From: a sulfur-oxidizing endosymbiont of Gigantopelta aegis
GTDB lineage: Bacteria > Pseudomonadota > Gammaproteobacteria > GRL18
Assembly: GCF_016097415.1 (NCBI RefSeq)
Contig: NZ_JAEHGE010000001.1
Location: forward strand, 521,001 to 585,000
DNA: 64,000 nt
Direction of reading: 5' to 3'
The translations under genes and the position numbers were made by a program. Under the pieces are notes generated by a model. The model searched no databases and had not been told where the DNA came from. It was given only the letters and a program-made list of their open reading frames with translations. Position 1 is the first letter of the stretch. The number at the start of each line of letters is the position of its first letter. Below, piece after piece: positions 10,261 through 19,307 of this stretch.

Positions 10261-10440
10261 ATCCTAAAAAAATCAGTTGAACCTACTGTGACCGCCTTAT
10301 GCACTGAATCTTAAGGATTTTCCAGAACATTTTGACTTCACCCGTAGGGTGACTACGAATAAAACCAAAATAACCTGTAAAACCCTTAATCTTCAGCGCC
10401 TAAGTCGCTCTCGCTACGATTCAACTGATTATTTTAGGAT
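10261..10440. repeat. Inverted repeat pair in the ureF-ureG gap
   Basis: Arms at 10261-10281 and 10420-10440 match at 20 of 21 positions in inverted orientation, enclosing about 140 bp without a gene. The sequence just left of the first arm (TGTTCAG at about 10216 through CCCGATTAAA) resembles the start of the palindromic element at 56530-56695. This suggests a dispersed miniature element that inserted between two urease accessory genes. Confidence 0.6.
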
Positions 10441-10452
10441 AATCCTAAAAAA

Positions 10453-11208
10453 TCAAGAACGAAATAAGCGTGAATATTGCACTTCATGTTGTGCACAAGC
10501 AATACTAAAACCCGGTGCTAACGTACCAATTTCTTCATCACAAAGTGACATTGCATTTACGACACTATCATTAATTTTTGCTATCAACCCACTGAGAATT
10601 CGTTGCCCGGCAGTTTGTCCTAACGGAATAAGTTTGATGCTGGCGGCCACCTGATTTTCACACCATGACCAAAGAAAACCACGAATAGCTTCTGGTAATG
10701 GAATACGCCAAACAACACAGGCCAGAGAAAAAACCAGCGCATAGGTCGGTGTTTCAAGCTGCCCGATAAGCGTTCGATATTGTTCAATATTCGCTTGCTC
10801 AGCATTAGAGGTAGGCAATATATCATTGAGTAAACGCCACAATGCCCGTCCCATTTGCTGGTCTTCAAGATATAACTCACTAGACTCACGACTGGCCAGT
10901 AAAAATTGATTCCATTGTTCCAGCTTCTGAAAATCTTGTGCCTGCCACGCCTGATACAGTCGAACTAATACCGGTGCATCCAAGGTCGCAAGCGAGTCAC
11001 TTAAAATACCCTGAATCCATTTATTTGCTTCTGCTTCATTACTAACCCAAGCTTTTTCAATAGCGGTCTCTAAACCCTGAGAATAAGCATAAGCACCAAT
11101 TGGCAATGAGGGGCTAATAAGTTGCCAAAGACGTACCAGAGCATAAGGATCAACGGCTTCCTGTTCTGACATTGTTAATGATATTGGCATTGATGCGGCT
11201 TTAGTCAT
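10453..11208 (-). CDS. ureF: Urease accessory protein UreF
   Basis: All-helical chaperone that bridges UreG and the urease-UreD complex. The ATG at 11208 is chosen because it overlaps the ureE stop (ATGACTAA) and gives 251 aa; a longer in-frame start at 11256 would lie inside ureE. Typical sequence: ALVRLWQLISPSLPIGAYAY and SQGLETAIEKAWV near the N-terminus, and SSCAQ-type C-terminal region ending VQYSRLFRS. It sits between ureE and ureG. Confidence 0.94.
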   Translation of the reverse strand: MTKAASMPISLTMSEQEAVDPYALVRLWQLISPSLPIGAYAYSQGLETAIEKAWVSNEAEANKWIQGILSDSLATLDAPVLVRLYQAWQAQDFQKLEQWNQFLLASRESSELYLEDQQMGRALWRLLNDILPTSNAEQANIEQYRTLIGQLETPTYALVFSLACVVWRIPLPEAIRGFLWSWCENQVAASIKLIPLGQTAGQRILSGLIAKINDSVVNAMSLCDEEIGTLAPGFSIACAQHEVQYSRLFRS

Positions 11209-11647
11209 GTGAGTGGCTGTGAGAATGGCCACCATAAGCACCACTTTCAGGCTCAAAAGGAGCTTGAGCTGTGCTCACATTCAGGCCTAATTGTTTGAGC
11301 ATGTCATCAAGCACATGGTCATGCAGATACGATAATGAGTTACTGGATATTTGCAAGGGGACATGACGATTACCCAAATGATAACAGGCTCTTGCCAGCA
11401 GCAAGGCATTGTCACATTGCACCAGTGACACAGTTTCATTGTCTGCCTGAATTTGGATAATTGAGCCATCTTCAGCCTGAAGGCAATCCCCTCCGCGTAA
11501 CACCTCTCCGCGTTGAAGAAATAGTCCCGCCTGACGACCATCATCCAAAGTCACTTTCAAGCGACTTTTTTGGCGCAATTCAAAGGGCAATTTAAGATTT
11601 GCCGTGGCAGCTTTGGGTTCTGCTAATTTTTCGGTGATCTTTAACAT
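11201..11647 (-). CDS. ureE: Urease nickel chaperone UreE
   Basis: Dimeric metallochaperone, 148 aa. The N-terminal peptide-binding domain contains RLKVTLDDGRQAGLFLQRGE. The C-terminal metal-binding domain contains CYHLGNRHVPLQI, with the conserved His, and LGLNVSTAQAPFEPE. The tail GGHSHSHSHD is a short His-rich nickel-binding end. It overlaps ureF by eight bases and lies 34 bases after ureC. Confidence 0.96.
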   Translation of the reverse strand: MLKITEKLAEPKAATANLKLPFELRQKSRLKVTLDDGRQAGLFLQRGEVLRGGDCLQAEDGSIIQIQADNETVSLVQCDNALLLARACYHLGNRHVPLQISSNSLSYLHDHVLDDMLKQLGLNVSTAQAPFEPESGAYGGHSHSHSHD

Positions 11648-11681
11648 AAAATAAATACAGTTCTGCTATTATAAATGTGGT

Positions 11682-13385
11682 TTAAAATAAAAAGTAACGT
11701 TGTGCTAGCGGTAATTCAGTGGCCGCTTCACAAACTAATAAGCGACCATCAGCACGCACTTCATAGGTTTGTGCATCCACTTCAATATTGGGCAGATAAT
11801 TATTATGAATTAAATCTGCCTTGCTGATTTCACGGGTATTTTTTACCGCCACCAGACGCTTTTTCAGTCCGATGGCTGAAGCAATATTATTATCCATTGC
11901 CGCCTGAGAAACAAAAGTGACACTGGTACTTTCACGGGTCGCTCCATAAGCACCAAACATCGGGCGATAATGAACTGGTTGCGGTGTGGGGATCGACGCA
12001 TTGGGGTCTCCCATAGGTGCTGCGGCAATGAATCCACCCTTAATAATCAAAGCCGGTTTGGCGCCAAAAAAAGCCGGTTTCCATAACACTAAATCCGCTA
12101 GTTTGCCAACTTCGATACTACCCACTTCATGTGCAATACCATGAGTAATCGCAGGATTGATGGTGTACTTGGCAATATAACGCTTGATGCGCTGATTATC
12201 ATTACGTTCAGAATCACCTTCCAGAGGGCCAAACTGAACTTTCATTTTATGGGCTGTTTGCCAAGTACGGGTAATCACCTCACCCACTCGACCCATTGCC
12301 TGAGAGTCAGAAGCTATCATGCTGAACGCCCCTAAATCATGAAGAATATCTTCGGCAGCAATCGTTTCTCTGCGAATTCGAGATTCCGCAAAGGCGACAT
12401 CTTCGGCAATACTGGCATCCAGATGATGACACACCATGAGCATATCAAGGTGTTCATCAATGGTATTGACGGTAAAGGGTCGGGTTGGATTAGTGCTGGA
12501 AGGCAAGATATTGGCTTCACCACAAAGCTTGATAATATCCGGCGCATGTCCACCACCTGCCCCCTCGGTATGATAGGTATGAATGGCTCGATGTTTAAAA
12601 GCAGCTAAGGTATCTTCCACAAAACCGGATTCATTGAGGGTATCGGTATGAATCGCCACTTGGATATCCATTTCATCAGCAACGGACAAGCAGGTATCAA
12701 TAGAGGCCGGCGTTGTACCCCAGTCTTCATGAAGTTTTAAACCCATTGCCCCTGCAGCCACTTGTTCGCGCAAGGGCTCTTTCTGACTGGCATTGCCCTT
12801 GCCCATAAAGCCAAGGTTCATGGGAAATTGATCCGCAGCCTCCAACATACGATGTAGATTCCAGACACCCGGGGTGCAAGTCGTGGCATTAGTCCCTGTG
12901 GCAGGGCCGGTGCCGCCACCAAACATGGTGGTAACTCCTGACATGAGTGCTTCTTCTATTTGTTGCGGACAGATGAAATGAATATGCGAATCAATACCAC
13001 CTGCGGTAATTATTTGACCTTCACCGGCAATGACTTCTGTTCCAGGGCCCACAATGATAGTAACACTCGGTTGAATATCCGGATTACCTGCCTTGCCTAT
13101 GCCTGCAATGCGACCATTTTTAATCCCAATATCGGCTTTAACGATGCCCCAATGATCCACAATCAGGGCATTGGTAATCACGACATCCACAACATCTGCA
13201 CCACAGGACTGACTTTGCCCCATGCCATCTCGAATGACTTTACCACCACCAAATTTGACTTCATCGCCATAAATGGTGTGATCGGCCTCGACTTCTAATA
13301 GCAGTTCCGTATCCCCCAGACGAACCCGATCACCGGTTGTGGGGCCATACATTTCAGCATAGGCTCTTTTGGAAATTTTACTCAT
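11682..13385 (-). CDS. ureC: Urease alpha (catalytic) subunit UreC
   Basis: Hydrolyses urea to ammonia and carbamate at a dinuclear nickel site. 567 aa, the usual length. Nickel and catalytic residues are present: HIHF near 135, the carbamylated Lys in [10 protein letters not shown] near 217, [10 protein letters not shown] near 246, [12 protein letters not shown] near 272, catalytic flap CHHLD near 320, and Asp in [10 protein letters not shown] near 360. The start overlaps the ureB stop by 4 bp (ATGA). Confidence 0.98.
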   Translation of the reverse strand: MSKISKRAYAEMYGPTTGDRVRLGDTELLLEVEADHTIYGDEVKFGGGKVIRDGMGQSQSCGADVVDVVITNALIVDHWGIVKADIGIKNGRIAGIGKAGNPDIQPSVTIIVGPGTEVIAGEGQIITAGGIDSHIHFICPQQIEEALMSGVTTMFGGGTGPATGTNATTCTPGVWNLHRMLEAADQFPMNLGFMGKGNASQKEPLREQVAAGAMGLKLHEDWGTTPASIDTCLSVADEMDIQVAIHTDTLNESGFVEDTLAAFKHRAIHTYHTEGAGGGHAPDIIKLCGEANILPSSTNPTRPFTVNTIDEHLDMLMVCHHLDASIAEDVAFAESRIRRETIAAEDILHDLGAFSMIASDSQAMGRVGEVITRTWQTAHKMKVQFGPLEGDSERNDNQRIKRYIAKYTINPAITHGIAHEVGSIEVGKLADLVLWKPAFFGAKPALIIKGGFIAAAPMGDPNASIPTPQPVHYRPMFGAYGATRESTSVTFVSQAAMDNNIASAIGLKKRLVAVKNTREISKADLIHNNYLPNIEVDAQTYEVRADGRLLVCEAATELPLAQRYFLF

Positions 13386-13699
13386 GCCTGTTTCTCCAGT
13401 TGTCCCATCACCAGACCATTAAAGCCATAAATTTTTCTCAAGCCCGAGTATTCTACTAATTCAACTTCACGTTCTTGACCCGGCTCAAAACGAATTGCAG
13501 TACCTGCGGCAATATTAAGACGAAAACCTTTACTGGCTTCACGAGCAAAAGACAGTGCGGGATTAGTTTCATAAAAGTGATAATGCGAGCCCACTTGAAT
13601 CGGTCGATCACCGGTATTGGCCACGGTCACGGATAGGGTTTTCATGCCGACATTGAGTTCAATGTCACCTTCATCAATAAAATATTCACCGGGTATCAT
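13382..13699 (-). CDS. ureB: Urease beta subunit UreB
   Basis: Small structural subunit of the trimeric urease, 105 aa, with the family signature [20 protein letters not shown] and [20 protein letters not shown]. It starts 21 bases after ureA, with a GGAG ribosome site (AGGAGATCCT on the coding strand) before the ATG, and overlaps ureC by 4 bp. Confidence 0.98.
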   Translation of the reverse strand: MIPGEYFIDEGDIELNVGMKTLSVTVANTGDRPIQVGSHYHFYETNPALSFAREASKGFRLNIAAGTAIRFEPGQEREVELVEYSGLRKIYGFNGLVMGQLEKQA

Positions 13700-13720
13700 G
13701 AGGATCTCCTACAGCAAGAA

Positions 13721-14023
13721 TTAGGTAATGGGATTATGTACGGTTACTAATTTAGTACCATCAGGGAAAGTGGCTTCGACTTGGACATCATGTATCATCT
13801 CTGCAATACCGTCCATTACATCATCAAGCGATAATAAAGTCGTGCCATAAGACATCAATTCAGCAACGCTTCTACCATCACGAGCCCCTTCCATAATGGC
13901 CGCTGAAATATAGGCAACCGCCTCAGGGTGATTGAGTTTTAAGCCTCGCTCCTTACGCCTTTCTGCTAGCAGACCTGCTGTAAAAATCAGCAATTTATCT
14001 TTTTCTCTTGGGGTAAGCTGCAT
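13721..14023 (-). CDS. ureA: Urease gamma subunit UreA
   Basis: Smallest urease subunit, 100 aa, starting [20 protein letters not shown] with [20 protein letters not shown] and the end VTVHNPI, all classic. It heads the ureABCEFG cluster; ureD, usually immediately upstream, is instead at 21431-22315. Confidence 0.98.
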   Translation of the reverse strand: MQLTPREKDKLLIFTAGLLAERRKERGLKLNHPEAVAYISAAIMEGARDGRSVAELMSYGTTLLSLDDVMDGIAEMIHDVQVEATFPDGTKLVTVHNPIT

Positions 14024-14341
14024 TGAATTCTCCGCTTTAATGAGTATGAAACGATGATATGGTAAAACTAAAACTTAATCTATACGGTAATTAACCTATT
14101 TCCTAAGATTCCTATCATCATGTGAGCATAATTTGGCTGAAATTACCCAATTATACGAACAAGCTAGCCTTATATTATCCAATTTATGGCTCTATAAAAC
14201 TTTAAATTATCTCTTTTGTTCAGGCTGTAATAGCATGGACTCACTCGCATTGGACAAAACTGCCTTTAGACAAAATTCCACTATTGTGGTATTATATGCC
14301 GCTAAATTACTCGTCAGCAAATCCTTTGAGGTTATTTAATA
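14024..14341. other. Intergenic region upstream of ureA and of the split small gene
   Basis: Divergent promoter region of 318 bp. No RNA gene or convincing protein gene was found. A 68-codon open frame on the plus strand (14133-14339) uses a TTG start without a ribosome site and has no recognisable composition, so it is not annotated. Promoters for ureA (minus) and for the gene at 14342 (plus) must lie here, but no operator stands out. Confidence 0.5.
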
Positions 14342-14590
14342 ATGTTCTATAAAGTCTTTCCAACCGCGCTTATTTTCAGTTTTCTATTCAGCAATACTTA
14401 CGCCTTTCAATTCCCACTAGAAATGATTGACTACATGGATAATTCAACCATTATTATTTATGCTAAAAAAGATGATATTAATAAAACATCTACCTGGATT
14501 CCCGGTGAAGGCAAAGTGCCTTTGGGCATTAACGAGCTTGTTTCCACGGTAAACGCTTGGTTAAAAACTCAGTCTGAGATGGCCTCTTTA

Positions 14591-14598
14591 AAAATTAA
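14591..14598. repeat. 8-bp target duplication of IS1595 copy 1 (left)
   Basis: AAAATTAA, repeated at 15583-15590. The same octamer flanks IS1595 copy 2. Confidence 0.85.
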
Positions 14599-15582
14599 CT
14601 TGATTACCCACAAAGCTCCGCCATATTTCGATAACTATACTATAATTATACTATAATTAAAGTATAGATTATGTGTGGAGTAGAATGATGTCAAAAAATA
14701 AAATTCAGTTTCAAGAAGGTTATAGTTTATTTGAGCTTTTTAATGATTATGGCACTGACAAACAGTGCCGACAAGCCTTATTTAAATGGAAATTTCCTGA
14801 TGGATTTGTTTGCCCAGAGTGTGGCAATAAGACTTATTGCACTCTAGAACATCGCCATCTTTATCAGTGCCACCATTGTCATCATCAGACATCAGCAACC
14901 TGTGGGACAATATTTGATAGTACCAAACTGCCTTTATCTAAGTGGTTTTTAGCGATTCATCTTATGACTCAATTGAAGACAGCGGTTTCAGCATTAGAAT
15001 TAAAGAGACAGCTTAAGGTAAGCTACAATACAGCCTGGAGTATGAAACAAAAGATCATGCAGGTTATGAAAGAACGTGATGACAGTAAACCTTTATCAGG
15101 CATCATTCAAATTGATGATGCCTACTGGGGTGGTGAGCACAGAGGCGGCTCCAGAGGTCGTGGTTCAGAAAATAAAACACCGTTCGTTGCAGCCGTTTCT
15201 ACTAATGAAGATGGACACCCGATTGCAATGAATTTAAATGTGCTTAAAGGGTTTAAATCCAGTGAAATAAAACGATGGGCACAAACTCATTTAACACCTG
15301 GAAGTACTGTTTACTCAGATGGGTTAAATTGTTTTCCTGCGGTTAAAGAAGCTGACTGTAAGCATGTTCCAATCGTCACGGGTGGTGGTGCGGCAAGTGT
15401 TGATAAAATTGAGTTTATCTGGGTTAACACTATGATAGGTAATATTAAAAACTCTATGAAGGGAAGCTATCATTCCATTAACTCAAAACATTTACCTCGG
15501 TATCTTGCTGAATTTTGTTATCGGTTTAATAGACGCTTTAACTTAAAAGACATGATGCCAAGGTTTTTTATGGGTAATCAAG
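14599..15582 (+). mobile_element. IS1595-family insertion sequence, copy 1 (984 bp, right end damaged)
   Basis: Begins CTTGATTACCCA and ends GGGTAATCAAG, flanked by the 8-bp duplication AAAATTAA at 14591-14598 and 15583-15590. Compared with copy 2 (37303-38343) it lacks about 60 bp just inside the right end, including most of the right inverted repeat (partner of the left-end stretch ending GCTCCGCCAT). The short repeat TTTAT borders the lost segment, so a small-homology deletion is likely. Confidence 0.9.
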
Positions 15583-15590
15583 AAAATTAA
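14685..15590 (+). CDS. IS1595-family transposase (C-terminus altered by deletion)
   Basis: About 301 aa from ATG at 14685 (or the adjacent ATG at 14688). An N-terminal zinc ribbon has CPECGNKTYC and YQCHHCHHQTS near residues 40-75. A DDE-type core follows: QIDDAYWGGEHRGG (first Asp), VYSDGLNCF (second Asp) and a C-terminal region with HLPRYLAEFCYRFNRR. After PRF the sequence diverges from copy 2 because of the right-end deletion, and the stop codon is supplied by the flanking AAAATTAA. Catalytic residues are present, but with one end lost the copy is probably immobile. Confidence 0.88.
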   Translation: MMSKNKIQFQEGYSLFELFNDYGTDKQCRQALFKWKFPDGFVCPECGNKTYCTLEHRHLYQCHHCHHQTSATCGTIFDSTKLPLSKWFLAIHLMTQLKTAVSALELKRQLKVSYNTAWSMKQKIMQVMKERDDSKPLSGIIQIDDAYWGGEHRGGSRGRGSENKTPFVAAVSTNEDGHPIAMNLNVLKGFKSSEIKRWAQTHLTPGSTVYSDGLNCFPAVKEADCKHVPIVTGGGAASVDKIEFIWVNTMIGNIKNSMKGSYHSINSKHLPRYLAEFCYRFNRRFNLKDMMPRFFMGNQEN

Positions 15591-15853
15591 TGAAATCGAA
15601 TTAAAAAAAGTAACGAAGCATGAAAAAGATAATTACTGGTATTATCTGGTGCAATTAAAAAACAAAAAGGATATTAAATACTTGGCAATTCTAATGAATG
15701 GCCAGATTCTTCCGGCGATTAAAGAACCTCAATCCTACAAATAATGAATCCTATATTTGTAACAATAAAAAAAGGGGTGCTGATAAATTATTGAGTTAAA
15801 TTTTATTTCTGCACCTTGAAGGATCTTTTATTTATTAATTTTCGAGGGTGTCA

Positions 15854-17579
15854 ATGAATATAATTACTCTGTTCCCGTTTCTTAAATGGTTTAAATTTAT
15901 TACCAAAGAAACACTCAAGGATGATTTTTTAGCAGGTCTTACTGGCGCGGTTATTGTGCTCCCTCAAGGAGTTGCCTTTGCCACCATCGCCGGACTTCCC
16001 CCCCCAATATGGTCTTTACACTGCAATGGTCACTCCGATTATTGCAGCACTCTTCGGCTCATCCCATCATCTGGTTTCCGGTCCGACAACGGCAATTTCT
16101 ATTGTGATTTTTTCTGCCATCAGCAATCATGCGACTCCCGGCACACCAGAATTTATTTCCCTGGCACTGACGCTGACGTTTTTAGCCGGAGTCTATCAAC
16201 TGGCCTTTGGCATCGGTAGACTCGGCTCTCTGGTCAACTTCGTTTCTCATACAGTCGTCATCGGCTTTACCGCTGGGGCTGCGATTTTAATTGCCACCAG
16301 CCAGATGAAACATATTACCGGAATAGAACTCCCAAAAGGTGAAACCTTTATACATGTCTGGATGGATATTTTCGCCGATATAGGACACACCAACCCCTAT
16401 CTTATTGCCATCGCACTGGTGACTTTACTGACTGCCTTGTTGACCAAAAAGCTTTTTCCTAAAATACCCAATCTGCTCATTGGTATGGTGATTGGCAGTC
16501 TGCTGGCTCTGTATTTAAAACAAAGCACCGATTCCATTAAACTAGTGGGTGAAATCCCCGATCATCTCCCGCCCTTTTCAACCCCTGATTTTTCCTGGGA
16601 ATCCATTAAATCACTTGCGCCTGAAGCCTTTGCCGTAGCCTTATTGGGTCTAATTGAAGCCGTATCCATCAGTCGTGCCGTCGCCAATAAATCCAATCAG
16701 CGTATTGATGCCAACCAGGAGTTTATCGGTCAGGGTTTGTCCAATATAGCCGGCAGTTTCTTTTCCAGTTATGCTGGTTCCGGCTCTTTTACCCGCTCCG
16801 GAATCAATTATGAAGCCGGAGCAAAAACGCCCTTGTCAGCCATTTTTGCAGCCTTAATGTTAATGCTTATTGTGCTTTTGATTGCCCCTCTAACCGCTTA
16901 TTTACCCGTAGCGGCTATGGGCGGGGTGATTCTTCTGGTGGCGTATAACCTGGTTGATTTTCATCATATCAAGCAGGTTTTAACCATGAGCAAATCTGAA
17001 ACGGCCATTTTATTAACTACCTTTTTTGCCACCCTATTTTTAGAACTGGAGTTTGCCATTTATCTCGGTGTTATTTTATCTCTGGTATTTTTTCTGGCCA
17101 AAACCTCCACACCGTATATTCCCACTTTATCCACCGATCCATCAACAGCGCATAGAAAAATGGTCAATATAGAAAAGAAACCGTTAAAACAATGCCCTCA
17201 AATAAAAATTATTCGTATTGATATGTCTGTTTATTTCGGTTCCATTAACTATATTCAGAATCGCCTAGCTCGAATTGTAGAAAATGAACAAATTAAGCAT
17301 ATTTTAATTGTTTCCAGCGGTATCAACTTTATTGATCTGGCTGGGGCAGAAGCTTTGGTAATAGAAAACAGACGTCTCAAAGCAATGGGAGGTGGACTCT
17401 ATTTTGTTGGTATTAAATCTACTGTGTATGAGTTTGCTGCAAAATCCTGCTTTATCCAAAATATCGGTTCTAATCATTTTTTTGATTCCAAACAAGAAGC
17501 CATACACGCACTTTATAATCGAGTTGACCATGATATCTGTGCCAAATGTAATGCCTTAATATTTAAGGAGTGCGAATAA
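15854..17579 (+). pseudogene. SulP-family anion transporter, frameshifted in a C8 run
   Basis: Inner-membrane sulfate/bicarbonate-type transporter. The start is ATG 15854, with GAGGG five bases upstream. The first part reads DDFLAGLTGAVIVLPQGVAF. At about 15998 a run of eight C residues puts AGLPP into the wrong frame; seven C would give AGLPPQYGLYTAMVTPIIAA and an uninterrupted product of about 574 aa. The rest is complete: Sulfate_transp helices (VSGPTTAISIVIFSA; SFTRSGINYEAGAKTPLS) and a C-terminal STAS domain (about residues 430-560). The tail CAKCNALIFKEC is cysteine-rich. The C8 run could be a phase-variation site, a true lesion or a base-calling error. Confidence 0.85.
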
Positions 17580-17599
17580 AAAAATATTATTACTTAACT

Positions 17600-18400
17600 T
17601 TATTTATTGTGAATAGCAAAATATATTTTACTTCTTCTGAGCTTGTAAAAATTCACCATTATATTTAATAAGATTGCAATGATTGCAATACTCCAGACAA
17701 TTACTGCTCCACTAGGTAAATCAAATAGGGCAGAAAATACTAAGCCACTCAGATAACCTAATAAACCAATAATATAACCAAAAATCAATTTATTTCTACC
17801 ACTAAAATGAATGCTGCCTAAAGCAGGAATTATTAAACTTGAAAAAACTAAATAAACACCGACTAATTGAACAGAAGCAGTTATAGCCAAGGCAAATAAT
17901 ATATAAAACCCCTGACCTCCAATGTGTTTTTTAAAATTTATCCAAATAAGGATAACAAAAATGGAAAGAAAACAGACCGGAAGCAATTGTTCCCAGGTGA
18001 CCCACAATATTTGTCCCACCAACAAATCTTTTAAATGTTCACCACCATGAGGATTTCCTGCCAGCATAAGAATGCTGGCAGTGGCAGCCAGCACAAAGGT
18101 GATACCAATCACCGATTCTTGATATGCCCCCCACTTTTTTTCAATTTGTCCTAATAAAAAAGCACCTAATAATGCACTCAATATTGCGGTTGCTTGTATT
18201 GCCCAATTACCATATTCTGCCAAGTCAAAAAAATGTGCAGTAATAACACCCAAGCCTGCAATTTGAGCAATTGCTAGGTCAATAAAAATAATTCCTCGTT
18301 TTAGCACTTCCTGACCTAAGGGAACGTGAGTCAGTAAGACTATAATTCCAGCACAAAAGGCAGGTAATAAAATACTCATATCCAAGCCTTCATAATTCAT
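17600..18400 (-). CDS. znuB: ZnuB-like metal ABC transporter permease
   Basis: Inner-membrane permease of the zinc/manganese ABC family (ABC-3), 266 aa from ATG 18400, whose ATGA overlaps the stop of the binding-protein gene. About eight helices are visible. Family motifs: GIIFIDLAIAQIAGLGVITA and VGVYLVFSSLIIPALGSI. No ZnuC ATPase gene lies next to it, which is unusual; it must borrow one from elsewhere or be incomplete. The cluster sits between ureABC and ureD, so nickel transport is conceivable, but the fold points to zinc. Confidence 0.85.
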   Translation of the reverse strand: MNYEGLDMSILLPAFCAGIIVLLTHVPLGQEVLKRGIIFIDLAIAQIAGLGVITAHFFDLAEYGNWAIQATAILSALLGAFLLGQIEKKWGAYQESVIGITFVLAATASILMLAGNPHGGEHLKDLLVGQILWVTWEQLLPVCFLSIFVILIWINFKKHIGGQGFYILFALAITASVQLVGVYLVFSSLIIPALGSIHFSGRNKLIFGYIIGLLGYLSGLVFSALFDLPSGAVIVWSIAIIAILLNIMVNFYKLRRSKIYFAIHNK

Positions 18401-19293
18401 TGCATATTGTCCTTTAATAATTGAATTAAGCGATCCATCCATTGAAATAAAGTTTCATTATTATTTACCGTAGAAGGTAATGCAATGGCATGAATCCCAG
18501 TTTTACTGGATAGCCAATGAGCAGCTTTCGGATCCTGGTAAGTGCTATAAATAATAATATCTGCAGGCGTATTTTGCATCTGTTTTAACAGCGATGACAG
18601 ATGACGACTGCTTGGAGGTACGCCGGGTTTAGGTTCTAATTCAGCAACTTTATTCAGCTTTAACCACTGTTGTAAATAGACCCAACTATTATGCTGAACA
18701 ATGATTGATTTACCTCGAATGTCATTACTTTGTTTTTGCCATTTTTTCGTTGCTTTTTTCCAGCGAGTTTTAAAATCAACTAGCTTGCTTTGATACTCTT
18801 TACTATGAGCCGGATCGATTTTTTGTAAGCGTTTTGATAATTTTTTTGCAACAATAGCAACCCGCCTGGGGTCTAATTGTATGTGTGGATTACCTGCCGC
18901 ATGCACATCTCCCATAGAGCGATCTAAAATGATCGGTTTATCTAAGAGTTTAACCATCTTGCTACTCATAAAATAACCTTTTTGACCCGGTTGTACTTTT
19001 GAGTTGCCGGATTTTCGTAATAAAATGGGCAACCAGCCTATTTCTAAATCAGCACCGCTACAGACCAGAAGATCGGCTTTTCGCATTTTAGCAATTAAGC
19101 TGGGTCGAGCTTGAATATAATGTGGGTCCTGTTCAGCAGTCGTTGCACTAAAGCTGGTCACTAAAGAACCCCCTAATTCCTGACTTAGAGCCGCCCATTC
19201 GGGTTCACAGGCAAAAATATTAACTTGGCTTGCATAAGATGTGTTTATACTTGTAAAAAAAAGAAATATAAAAAATAGTGGATGTATATTCAT
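18397..19293 (-). CDS. znuA: ZnuA-like metal ABC transporter binding protein
   Basis: Periplasmic cluster A-I (ZnuA/TroA) metal-binding protein, 298 aa, with a signal peptide (FFIFLFFTSINTSYA). Expected metal ligands: His in DPHYIQARPS, His in GNPHIQLDPRRVA, His in IVQHNSWVYL, and an acidic residue near the C-terminus. The His-rich loop of classical ZnuA is missing; AAGNPHIQLDP is a compact variant. It is coupled by a 4-bp overlap to znuB and lies 14 bases after the porin gene in one minus-strand operon. Confidence 0.82.
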   Translation of the reverse strand: MNIHPLFFIFLFFTSINTSYASQVNIFACEPEWAALSQELGGSLVTSFSATTAEQDPHYIQARPSLIAKMRKADLLVCSGADLEIGWLPILLRKSGNSKVQPGQKGYFMSSKMVKLLDKPIILDRSMGDVHAAGNPHIQLDPRRVAIVAKKLSKRLQKIDPAHSKEYQSKLVDFKTRWKKATKKWQKQSNDIRGKSIIVQHNSWVYLQQWLKLNKVAELEPKPGVPPSSRHLSSLLKQMQNTPADIIIYSTYQDPKAAHWLSSKTGIHAIALPSTVNNNETLFQWMDRLIQLLKDNMQ

Positions 19294-19307
19294 ATTATTT
19301 ATCCTGT

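Larger units (their letters stand above)
14342..15744 (+). pseudogene. Small secreted protein of unknown function, split by an IS1595 element
   Basis: The first 257 bases (14342-14598) encode a signal peptide (MFYKVFPTALIFSFLFSNTYA) and about 65 further residues. Reading continues after the element at 15591. Joined across the 8-bp target copy, codon 86 becomes AAT and the frame runs open for 50 more codons to TAA at 15742, giving a 136-aa protein ending EPQSYK. The mature part contains DDINKTSTWIPGEGKVPLGI and a basic region ELKKVTKHEKDNYWYYLVQL. I do not recognise the family. Restoration of the frame is strong evidence that this was a real gene. Confidence 0.75.

Noticed and set aside
12129-13298. 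Several open frames opposite ureC
   Set aside because: Shadows of a strongly conserved gene; none has a start signal or family match.
14133-14339. 68-codon open frame on the plus strand between ureA and the split small gene
   Set aside because: TTG start with no ribosome site, no recognisable sequence, and it lies in the region that must hold two promoters.
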